From Oryzias latipes (taxonomy: Eukaryota; Chordata; Actinopteri; Beloniformes; Adrianichthyidae), in contig NC_019862.2 of NCBI RefSeq assembly GCF_002234675.1, positions 23,556,160 through 23,620,159 of the forward strand: 64,000 bases of DNA, in the 5' to 3' direction. Below, piece after piece: positions 43,802-54,209 of the stretch. The notes beneath the pieces were generated by a model, which did not search any database, was not told the DNA's origin, and worked only from the letters and a program-made list of their open reading frames with translations. The position numbers were made by a program, and so were the translations under genes. Position 1 is the stretch's first letter; every line of letters starts with the position of its first letter.

Positions 43802-44361
43802 TCATAGTTTTATGGGACAATCCTTCAAAGAAAAAGGTTCACAATCAGAAATCCACAGCAGCGGCTTTCGCCTCTCAGGAGACTTGCTGTGGGGACGGTG
43901 TTTGTGGCTCCGGTGATGACCTGCTGACAATAACAATTAATTAATAAAATATATTAAAAGAAATCACAGTTTTACTTCAGAAACACTTTTTGTTGTTGTC
44001 GTGAAGTGTAATATAGGTTGATCAAAGGATTATCTTCTCCAGAACGCCACATAACGGGAGGTCTCTCCGAGGTGATGGGCTGTTCAACCAAATAAGGAAA
44101 AAATAAATAATAGCAAAGTATAAATCAATAAAAAAAAGCAATTTTAACTCAATCCAGTAAAGCCTTACCTTTGCTTCTTTGGAGATCTGCTCCTGCTGTA
44201 ACACAAAAAAAGTTGGTTTTGGTAGTTTGTAAAAAAGAAAGCAAATATATGTATGAATGACATAAGATCTGAAAAAACACCCACCATCTGGGTGAGCGGC
44301 TGCGTCTGTCGTTGTCACGGTAACTCCACCTGTGAGGTTCGGGGGAGTGCAGTCGCTCTGG
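43802..44361 (-). CDS. Unassigned Arg/Ser-rich exon chain, minus strand
   Basis: Four candidate exons with splice borders that keep phase: 44285-44361, 44169-44195, 44051-44079 and 43802-43920. They code SPEPHRWSYRDNDRRSRSP, then RSRSPKKQ, then SPSPRRDLPL, then HHRSHKHRPHSKSPERRKPL and a short tail to a stop. AATAAA follows within about 15 bases. The composition resembles the RS domain of splicing-related proteins. The third exon's donor is weak; reading through instead stops at 44022. No upstream exon or start codon was found, because repeats begin beyond about 44460. It could be the 3' end of a gene, a duplicated fragment or chance. I do not recognise the protein. Confidence 0.38.
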
Positions 44362-44461
44362 CTGTGGGCGCCAAAAACAAACGCCGAGTGCTCCACAGTC
44401 AAAGCAGCCAACCAGGAAACTCTGGAGATCTACATGCTGCCCTCTTCTGACTAGCTACAGA

Positions 44462-45139
44462 AATACTGGTTTAATTTTCTAGCAGGACTTGGCTCCAGCA
44501 CACAATATTAAATGTACCAAAAGCTGTATTTGTTTTTATAAAGTCTCAAGAGGTCATTGAAAACTGTTGCCACGAAATAAACCTGCTCCTACTTCCCATC
44601 ATCCATCTGTTTACACTTACGCAGAAAACAAAGACGTACATTAGTGTATTTGTCTGCACGTGGATTCATCAGAATGGAGCAGAGCAAGGAGTTTGTGGGT
44701 GAATATAGAAACTTCTACTTCACATATACAAACTTTATACAGCTGCATTTTTTTTCCTCCTGATTTACATTGATTTGAACAGAGACATACTCAGAAATAG
44801 AATTTTAAGCTTAATTATCTTTGTATTTCTCCTCCATCATTACAAAAAAGCCACAGAAATGTGTTAAAAACACATTTGTAGCCATTTTTATGAGCCTGAG
44901 CAGTCCCTTCAAACTGTTTAGCCCCGACCCCTGTGCCCACTGCCAGAAACAGTAAATTATCTGCTGTGATCATTTAGATTTGATACAAAATCTGAATACA
45001 CAGATTAATATTATTAGTCCAAATCAACACCAGTTACTAAACCATTTAACTAACACTAGATTGTTTTAAATCTACCTTTAGGCAGGTGTTGACACCATAA
45101 ATTATGGGTTTACCAAGTGCGCACTAAGTCACACAACCA
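44462..45139. other. Spacer between RS-rich exons and LINE debris
   Basis: Partly shared with 16650-16880 and 58740-58910 (CACTGCCAGAAACAGTAAAT). No coding sequence was seen. Confidence 0.5.
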
Positions 45140-45171
45140 TCCTGAATAATAATAATATTAATAATAACAAC

Positions 45172-45203
<32 letters not shown>

Positions 45204-46110
45204 ATAATTATTTTTAATACACCTTTGATCAAATATAACCTCAAAGTGCTACAACAGATTTAAAAAATGAAAACTCAATAGATATTAGCACACAGTAATT
45301 CAAAACTAACTTAAAATTATAAAAATAACACTTAACAAGCTCAAAAATAAAACCATCAGCTATAATAGGCTTTTTAAAACTGAAATGTCTTTAAAATAGT
45401 TTTAAAAGAGTCCAGGGTCTGTGATGTTCCGACATGAACAGGAAGGGAGTTCCAAAGTCATGGTGCACCAAAACAAAATGCTTGAAGAAGAAAGCTGCCT
45501 GATGAACGGAGGGTACGGGTATGTGTCTGGGGTGAGGAGTTCCTGGAGGTATGGTGGTGTCTGACCGGCCACGTGTTTGTAAGTGATGAGGAGAAGTTTA
45601 TATTCAATCCGGGATGAATAGGAAGCCACTGCAACAATTTCAGGATGGGGGTGATGTGCTGATATTTCCTGAATCCTTTTAGGATTCTGGCTGCACTGTT
45701 TTGGATGAATTGAAGTGTTTTTAAAGGATATACACAAGACCTCATTCCACCACCTACGAAAAATCTCCAAACTCTGGCCCCTTTTATCACTTTATCCTCG
45801 AGGAAGATAAACAGTGATGACCTGACTGTTGAATGTGAACTGGGATATTGAGGAGGAATGAATCTGGTAATAATTTAAATCTCTATTTCAGGAAGAAATG
45901 ATGAATTTGGTTTGGGTGGCCAGTATAGAAGCATTGTTATGGAATATGGGGGCTTCCATTTAAAGGCTAAGCATTCAACGGAGGCAAAGTCAGGCATGGT
46001 AGTGGAGAAAGTAGTTAGATCAGCCCGATTACTAACGGCTAAACCACCCCCATGTCCAGAACTGCAGGCTTTCTCCATGTAGCTGTAACTCTCCTCATCC
46101 ATGATCAAAA
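45140..46110 (-). mobile_element. Internally deleted LINE (CR1/L2-like), minus strand, duplicate
   Basis: Same structure as 16880-17900: an AAT microsatellite 3' end (45146-45201), a reverse transcriptase tail (TLQFIQNSAARILKGFRKYQ) and an endonuclease piece (SYMEKACSSGHGGGLAVSNR). It is part of the tandem unit. Confidence 0.7.
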
Positions 46111-46686
46111 TATGATCATATTTAAAGGAGTTTTATTTGAAAAAGATTGTGCATTTAATAATTCCGTTTTGGCATAAGACAGATCTGATGGTTGCTGTCG
46201 CTGTAAACTCCGTAGCACAGTGTAGTCCACTCCATGTTCTCTGTTCCACCCAGAGCTTCTTGGAGAGGGGAGGGAGAGGGTGCGCCAGTGATCTGATGAC
46301 GTGGTAAGGGTGAAACATGTAAGGCCAGGATAGAATAAAGTTCATACGTGCCTTGTTTCAGCAAAATGTCATTTCTGTTCCCTCTGCTGTCTTCTATTGG
46401 AGAAAATTTATTCCTGACTTGCCCTGGAAAAATATTTGGACCCTGCATCAGAAATTATCAATAACAAGATGAGAGATGTCTCCTACAAACTTTTACTTGG
46501 AATGTATCCCACTAATCAATACATGCTAAGATATAATAAGACAATTGACCACAGCTGTACTCTCTGTAAACACCCAGAAACAGTCACCTGTTTTGGAATT
46601 GTAATATTACAAAAAAATTTGTACACGTTTTATAAATCACAAATGTGGCTCACAATTTCAGATGAAATTTGAAAATATCATATTTG

Positions 46687-49600
46687 TACGGTGGCCCTGA
46701 AGTGCAAACCATTCAACAAATCGCTCGATACAAAAACATTTTTAAGATCACAGCAACAATTTAAAAAGCGTATTACATTTTAGAAAACAAAACAAAATTT
46801 CAGAAACCAAAACATAAAAAAGAAAAAAGAAAAAAAAGAAAAAAAGATTTCAGAAAACAAAATTAATTTCCAGAAAAAAAAAGAAATATTACAAAATGAA
46901 AACATTTCAGAAAAAAAATTAATTTCCAGAAAACAAAATGAAATAAAAAAAATGAAAAACATTTCAGAAAAAAAATGAAATATTAAAAAATGAAAAACAT
47001 TTCAGAACACAGAATGAATTTCCAGAAAACAAAACGAAATCTTCAAAAATGAAAAACATTTCCAAACCGGAAGAAGCAGGTACTATGGGACAACGCTGAT
47101 TGGATGATGATGTTTGTCAATCATTTGAACTGAAAAGTATTTTAAATGAAGCGACGACGGATTTTATCGTCCAAACAACAATGTACCATGATAATTCCCG
47201 TATTTCCCATTTACATATTAAATCAAAAATGCAGCAAACAGATAATGAAGGTTTAAAATATTTTTTGAATATTTCGTCTGAAGCAGAACGGTCACCCGGA
47301 AGTAGTTTGTGTGGATGACGTCCGTTCTGCAGGTAAACAAAGAAATGGACGGTAAAACGTTAACATAAACTTTAATCTTTGAATATTTAGCGGATGTGAT
47401 GACAGAACGCACCCAGAAATATCAACACCAACCAGGTTTACAAATGTTTCAAAATGTCGTGAGAGGATTCTGTCTAAAGCAGCTGCGAAGAAACGGGTGT
47501 TAAAGACGGCGCACATCAGGAAATGCAGTCCCGCCATCCACAGATAAGGTATGGAGGCACATTTGTTTGATCTAATAAATGTAGCGTTAAACGTGATTTC
47601 TAGGTGGGTGTTTACAGACAGATCCAAGATCCTTCAGTCATACGTTAATGACAGGTTACCTCATCAGCTGGAGAGGGGGGGGGTCACGTGGGCAGGATTC
47701 TCAGACAGGTGTACCAGCGGCATAAATCAGCAAAGCTGTCAGGTAAACTGCAGCAGTTTGTGTGTCAGAATAACATTTATGAATGCTTCTTATTCACACT
47801 ATTAAGATCTGTGACTTTAGAGTGTGTCAGTGCACAGAAACATGACAGTAAATGACTGGATGTGCACATCATCAGACACGTCCAGGTGTGTAACTAACGG
47901 TGGCAAAGTCTGTAGTGTAAAATAAATCTTTAAAAAAAAACGTTTTAGTCTTTCAGGCAGAGGAGGAATACCAAAGTGTTTTAGAATGTATTTTTTATAA
48001 GACTGAAATAATGTATTTTATTCTGAGTTTGGTGTTTTGACCCCTCCCTAATGAATTTCGGGTTTAACCCATTTTCTCCTCATTTTGATGAACTCAACTT
48101 TTTCCTGAATGAAAGATGAACGGCAGCCGATGTTTTTCTGTCAGGGATTTTTAATTTATTAATTTATCTCTGTCAGGGATTTCAATGGAGCTGGAGTCCA
48201 GTGCAGAGGAAGCTGCAAGCATGTACGAGCAGGAACTGGGGTCTCTTACCTGTGCGTCTTCCTCTGGATGTGATGCTGAGCAGCAATGTGGACAAAACTT
48301 CCCTGACATGACTCTTTTTGATATAGTTGTTAAGCACAAACAGACTTTTCCCAGATGCATTTTTTCCTCTAATAAATGTGACTGACAGGTACGCTGAGTA
48401 AATGCTGATTGTAAGCGCAACATTTGATTGACTGCATGAAGAAGCCCATAAAGGAAAATCCACAACAGTTTCTTTGTTTCTGTTACTGAATAACGTATTC
48501 ATGTTAAGTTTTCAATAAATATACTGCATTGCTATGAAACAAATTTGTTTATTTTCATATCCATTATTACAATCCTCACGTCAGCGTTCAGTTTTTTCAT
48601 TGACAAAAAAACATTTCTAAACAACAGCTTTGAAAATCAAACATCATCTTTGTTAATAAAGCTTTAAAACCTAAAATGGTAAACATGGAAAAACTCCTAA
48701 ATGAAGCAAGTCTAATATGAACATTTTAAACTGGAGTTTTGCTTAAGGGAACATTAAGTTGTTTGGAGTTGTACAAGTGTTTGATGCGATTCCTCAGATG
48801 TGATTTCCAGATCATCAGCCCGACGCTAAAGCCAGGAATTGTGCTTCGTTTTTCACTCTCCACTGCATCATTTACAACTAATCAGGCTTATGCAGCAGGT
48901 TAAAGACGTTTTTTAAAGGACCTGCAATTTAAAAAAAAATAGATATTAAGGTTAAATAATATTTATTGATTACTTTGCACATAAATCATGGTGACTTGCC
49001 TGTACACTGCACAATGATATGAATGACTTTAGTCTTTTTGTATTCCCATGTAGAGCTGCCATCTGTTCTTCTGCAGCACAAACCTTTCTGGAACTTCGCT
49101 TTGAGAAACTTCACCTGCAGAAATATCACATGTTAATTCAATTAAGTATTTTATAAACTGTAAAGTTCATTCTTAAGTTTCAGTATGGTACACATATACT
49201 ATATGTGTATATGCATGGTTCTAAAATATACAATGCACTTAAATATTATTTCCCATAAGAACTTGTTTACTGATTTCAGTCTTAAAGTCGATTTTTAGCA
49301 ACACTGATGCCATATAATTACTGTAATTACTGTATAAATCACAGAATCAGGCTGGCTCGGAGCTTTTTCTCTCATGTTGTCACCGAAAACGGGAACGGCT
49401 ATCATGTAAAGACGGTTCGTCTCCTTCGGGTTCTTTTTGCGCATGCGCAAGATAAAAAGAAATTATCTTTTCAAAGCAGCACTTTAACATCCTAAAATTA
49501 GCATCCTTAGAGACATGTGACTGACAAAAGAAAAGATCACAGAATTGATTCTTACCTAAAGATGATTGACAGCGTGAACCTCGCAGCCGTAGACATTAGC

Positions 49601-50310
49601 GCACAGCGTTCAAAGTAAAAGTGCTCACAAACTACTTCCGGGTGACCGTGTGTCAGGCGAAATGTTAAAAAAATAATTTTAAAGTTCATTAACAGTTTGC
49701 TGCATTTTTTATTTGATATATAAATGGGAAATACGTGGATTATTATAGTACATTGTTGTTTGGACGATAAAATCCGTCATCGCTTCATTTAAAATACTTT
49801 TCAGTTCAAATGATTGACAAACATCATCATCCAATCAGCGTTGTCCCATAGTACCTGCCTCTTCCGGTTTGGAAATGTTTTTCATTTTTGAAGATTTCGT
49901 TTTGTTTTCTGGAAATTCATTCTGTGTTCTGAAATGTTTTTCATTTTTTAATATTTCATTTTTTTTCTGAAATGTTTTTCATTTTTTAATATTTCATTTT
50001 TTTTCTGGAATTTTTTTTTTCTGAAATGTTTTTCATTTTTTAATCATTTTTTTTCTGGAATTTTTTTTTCTGAAATGTTTTCATTTTTTAATATTTCTTT
50101 TTTTTCCTGGAAATTAATTTTGTTTTCTGAAATGTTTTTTTTTGTCATTTTTGTTTTTCAAGTTTTGGTTTCTGAAATTTTGTTTTGTTTTCTAAAATGT
50201 AATGCTGCTTTTTAAAATTTTTTTTTTTTTTTTTTAATTGTTGTTGTGATCTTAAAAATGTTTTTGTATCGAGTGATTTGTTGAATGCTTTGCACTTCAG
50301 GGCCACCGTA
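46687..50310. mobile_element. 3.6 kb long-inverted-repeat element, 6-bp target duplication
   Basis: Ends TACGGTGGCCCTGAAGTGCA, matched inverted at the right. The flanking TATTTG is exact (46681-46686, 50311-50316), and the empty site is seen near 18476. The inverted arms run to about 47313 and 49625, including AT-rich tandem arrays (TTTCAGAAAA/AATTTCCAG units). The 2.3 kb core holds two unassigned small frames: 47383-47547 (no ATG; ends KTAHIRKCSPAIHR) and 48185-48385 (66 residues from ATG: MELESSAEEAASMYEQELGS, Cys-rich tail). No transposase was recognised, so the superfamily is open. Confidence 0.78.
48185..48385 (+). CDS. Small unassigned frame inside the 3.6 kb element
   Basis: 66 residues from ATG: an acidic N-terminus, five cysteines, no membrane segment and no motif I can name. 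It lies in the unique core between the inverted arms. It could be part of an unknown element protein, an exon, or chance. Confidence 0.25.
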   Translation: MELESSAEEAASMYEQELGSLTCASSSGCDAEQQCGQNFPDMTLFDIVVKHKQTFPRCIFSSNKCD

Positions 50311-50526
50311 TATTTGGCCTACACGAAAAGAACACAAAATTAAACATAAAATTGGCAATTAATCTAATTATAATATTTGGTAAGTTTTGTATCCAATCAT
50401 TTTCTTCATCGCAACTATTTTTCCCTGTAATAATTTAAGAATTAGAATCTCATTTACAATCTATTTCTAATAGCTGAAACATAAAGGCCATACGCATTTA
50501 TGAAAAATGTCTGTTTTTGAACATTT

Positions 50527-51011
50527 TGTCATGATCTCGCGGGATTTCTGACAAACCCAAACGCTGGAACCCAGAAGGACACTTTGAGTCGTGAGGTAAG
50601 TTTAAGAGAGGTTAATTCACAGAGGGTGAGTAGATTGTAGGATTCTTGAAATGGCGTGGCAGCTGACAGGAGGTTTGCGGCAGGAAGGTCCAGAGTGCGT
50701 GGCTTCGGCTGAATCCAAGGAGGAGAGCGTGAGCGGTGGACTGCGACCCGAGGTTCACCCGTGATGCAGATAATTCCTGAGAGTGGAGCAGAGAGGAACA
50801 GTTAACGAGGCTGGGATTAGACAAGGCACAAAACATGAGCTGGCCAGACATAAGCACCGTGGAAGGAACAACGGACTGGCGTCGAAAACAGGTCCTGGAT
50901 CTCCTTAAGTAGGCGGGGATGAAGATGAGGTGAGTGGAACCAGCTGGTCGCGTCCAGAGCAGAGCAGGAACGGGGGAGGAGGAAGGTAATTGACAGAGGC
51001 ACCATGTCACA
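50527..51011 (-). mobile_element. Possible solo LTR, minus strand (fossil)
   Basis: Read on minus it begins TGTGACATGG and ends GATCATGACA, with a CTTAAGGAG-type block. It interrupts the L1-like fragment at a T-rich site; sister fragments lack it. The target duplication is poor. Confidence 0.5.
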
Positions 51012-51150
51012 TTTTCTGTTTTGTAATATTTCTTTGTAATGCATGTACCATCCCCTTGCATTCTCAGTCTATGACTAATGTTCTTGTCATGCACATTTGT
51101 TCTATATGCTTTTAACAATAAAGTTTTATATTAAAAAAAGTTGCCAATTG

Positions 51151-51484
51151 AAGGAAGTAGTTTTCATTCCTCATATCAAGTAATGATCATTTAAAGAAGC
51201 TAAAAATTTAAAAGTTAAGTAAAACAAAACAGGAATGGTTAAAATTCTTTAAAAAAAAGAAAATATAAATTTAAAACATAAAATGTAACAAACATATTTA
51301 AAAAAGGGGTTTATGCAAATATACACCCAGGTTATCCAAAGATACATAACCTCTTTTAATAGTAAAACCTGTCCAACACAAAAGGCCTTCAGTTCTCAGC
51401 TGTTCACTCAGTTGTTGAACAGAATGAGTTAAAAAAAAATAAACAAGAAAAACAGGAATGAGGTTAAGGAAATTCGCTTCCTCC
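51151..51484. other. Inter-IFIT spacer fused directly to exon 1 of copy 4
   Basis: Matches 39101-39450, but the join at about 51482-51485 (CTTCCTCC/GAGGAGCTG) skips the whole distal promoter, IRF sites and TATA box present in copies 2 and 3. Confidence 0.65.
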
Positions 51485-51568
51485 GAGGAGCTGCGCCACA
51501 GATAAAGTTGTGAGGGGAAAGATAGAAGAGTTTATATCTAGTACAGAAGACTGGAAGATCGTCATGAG
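51485..51568 (+). CDS. IFIT: IFIT copy 4, exon 1 (5' UTR plus ATGAG)
   Basis: GAGGAGCTGCGCCACAGATA through GATCGTCATGAG, with ATGAG at 51564-51568 and donor GTACGC. The 5' UTR and splice site are preserved, but no TATA or IRF site lies within reach upstream. The transcription start is unknown. Confidence 0.75.
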
Positions 51569-52009
51569 GTACGCAATTTTTTATTTTATTTTATACTATT
51601 TTAGTTTAGTTTTATTTTTTCATATGTTTTATTTTGTTAAGGCTGATGTTATTTACATGTATTTACGTGCAAACAGCAATAGAAATGATGGAAATTCATG
51701 TTGGCCAAACATGCTGCCAAGATGCACATTGCTGCATTGCTCGCACATATTTAAAGTGCGTCCCCACTTCCAAGGCTTAGTTGTTGTATGCAGCACATAT
51801 TTAAAGTTAACTTAAAGTTAAAGTCTGATTAGTTTTCAAGCGCCTTGGTGTGTGAAATGTGTTGATCCATCACCTGGAGGAGCGGGGAGCAGCAGAAACA
51901 GCCGCACTTAGGAACCAATTGGACAGTGGCTTAAAATGACAACCTCCCAAAGTCCTCATGTAGGAAAATCGACTTTTAATTAACATAATCACTGGCCATT
52001 CTCTTAAGG

Positions 52010-53234
52010 CAGGGGTGTCCAAAGTTTTTTTGGTGAGGGCCAAATACAGAAAGTTGAGCAAAGGTCCGGGCCGCACACAAGAGGTGACATATTGAAACAT
52101 GATTACTGTGTATTTGTAAGTCACCGATAATGTGAAGAACATTGCTCTCAGTGGGAGCAGTGATGCTGATCTGTGCCACATAAAACAAGCGCACGTCAAA
52201 ATGAAACATTCACTCAGACAATGAAACCTCATTCCAACCAGGCAGTTCAGAACAGGTTTGGAGCCAGCAGATCTTTACATACATAGCCATTAGTGTGGTT
52301 GACTGGCAGAGTGCACGATTTTGTAGATTATAAAGAGTCGAAGTCCTGTTTTCTAAGAAAAGTAGACCAAAAAAAGGGCTTATGGGTGAGCACCCCACTT
52401 AAAGAAATATTCATTTTCCCACCCTGTTTGAAATCTTCTATATTCACTTGTTGCTATCTTGCGTTTCTTCGGTGCTGCCTTTTCTGGTGACTCGTGGTAA
52501 ATATTCTTCTTTGCTTCATTTTGTTTAGTGGAGAAACACCTGTTGAACCGGGACTTCTCTTTGCTTTTCTCTCTTTCCAACTGTGGTCAGAAACGCAGGG
52601 GAGATTTCCTTCAGGGCCGAAGGCGATTCTCCTTCGGGGTTCACTTCCTCGTTCAGAACTCTCAGCCACAGAGTGGATTAAGAACGACTCCAAACAGTTA
52701 TTCTGGGAGGGAACACCTTCTATTTATTAAAATGCTCCGTCCTCCGAACACACAATATATCGACCCCCCACACCTCCGCTCCGTGCTCACACACCCATCT
52801 CCACCTGCACGCGCTCTTCGGAGTAGGCGCGTGCCAGCCTAACGTAGTCCGCTATTATATATTCGTGAGGGGAAAAACACGCCGAACCGACCTTAAAAGC
52901 GCCCAAATCATGCATACCCGCCCAAAGCCATTTTTACCCGTGAATTTAGAACCAAAACCGCCCAATTGGTGGAAAACCGCCCAATCTGGCAATCTGGCAA
53001 AACTGGCTCCTCCCCCTCTCTCTCGTGGCACGCGTCCCGCTCAGCACACACACGCGGCAACACACCTTTCTGTGACCGACTCCATTTAGTGTTGAAACTG
53101 AGAAGTGCAACAGAATTGAGCTCAAGCGCCATGTGCGGGCCATATTCAGTTATATTTTCAAAATTTGCTGCAGGCCAATAAAAACAGACCCGCGGGCCGC
53201 AGTTTGCCCGCGGGCCGTAGTTTGGACACCCCTG
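52010..53234. mobile_element. hAT-type element in the IFIT copy 4 intron
   Basis: Ends CAGGGGTGTCCAAAG and (inverted) TTTGGACACCCCTG, with a perfect 8-bp duplication TCTTAAGG (52002-52009, 53235-53242). The empty site is intact in copy 2 near 33473. Internal frames are not recognisable as transposase. Confidence 0.85.
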
Positions 53235-53404
53235 TCTTAAGGTTACCAAATGTATCTTAAAAACATCTATCATGGGCTGTTACTCTGATGGATTCAATCC
53301 TGATCCAACAGTATTTGTCCTGGTCACTCCCAGAGAGAGCCTCAACATCTTCATCTCTGCTACCTCTAGGTCTGCTTTCTGTCTCTTTCTCAGTGTCTCT
53401 AAAC

Positions 53405-53980
53405 CAGTGTTTTTCAACCGTGTTTGAGCCACGGCACACTTAAACCTTGACAAAAATCCGGCGGCACACCAGCATCCAAAAATTGGAAAGAAAGCTCATA
53501 GTCTGTATTGATCTACAGCCTCTCTGCAATCTCACATGCATTATTGTGATGATTGTGGCAGAAAAAGCTGGACGTTGCCACTGTTTTTTCTAAAAGATGT
53601 AATAAAAGTTAAGTTAGAAGATTTAAAAACTGTTTGATGTGTGTTTGTTGTTGTTTCAAGACGTTTACCAACGAAGCCTCATTGTGTGCTGAGACGCTGT
53701 CACTTTAACCCAATGCATCATGGGAGATGTAGTGCATACAGCCGCTGAACGCAGACAGACTTGCTTCTCTGAGCTTCATTGTTCACTTGTTCCACGGTCT
53801 GACACCGGATTCTGTGGAAAGCTACACCGCCAAAAACAAGCTTTAGCTGGTATTTTTGTTGGAACTGAGAGACTTTATGAGCAGAATCGGAACAAGGAAG
53901 TAAAGACTCTAACCACTTCTGATTGGTCAGACTGATGAAGCGTGATTAAGCCTCCAAGAATGACCGGTTGAAAAACACTG
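53405..53980. mobile_element. Second hAT-type element in the IFIT copy 4 intron
   Basis: Ends CAGTGTTTTTCAACCGTG and (inverted) CCGGTTGAAAAACACTG. Flanks are CTCTAAAC (53397-53404) and CTCTTAAC (53981-53988), 7 of 8 matching. Size 576 bp; non-autonomous. Confidence 0.8.
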
Positions 53981-54209
53981 CTCTTAACTAAACCAACAAC
54001 ATGACTGCTGTCACGATCACCATAGCAGCAGGTTGACAAGACTTTGGAAGGATGGCAAAAAGTAGAGTGGAAGACCATTATAAATGAAAGGATCAAATAT
54101 GCATATTTCAAACAGTTTCATTGTTGTAATATTATATTTGTTGTAATATTAAACAGCAGTTCTTTTAGCAGATGTCCTATTTCTAATGCTTGAAGATGCT
54201 TTACTGGTT

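Larger units (their letters stand above)
46345..51150 (+). mobile_element. L1-like LINE 3' fragment split by two inserts
   Basis: Pieces at about 46345-46686, 50311-50526 and 51012-51150 are collinear with 18137-18626 and 20598-20818. The inserts are the long-TIR element (46687-50310) and an LTR-like block (50527-51011). Confidence 0.7.
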
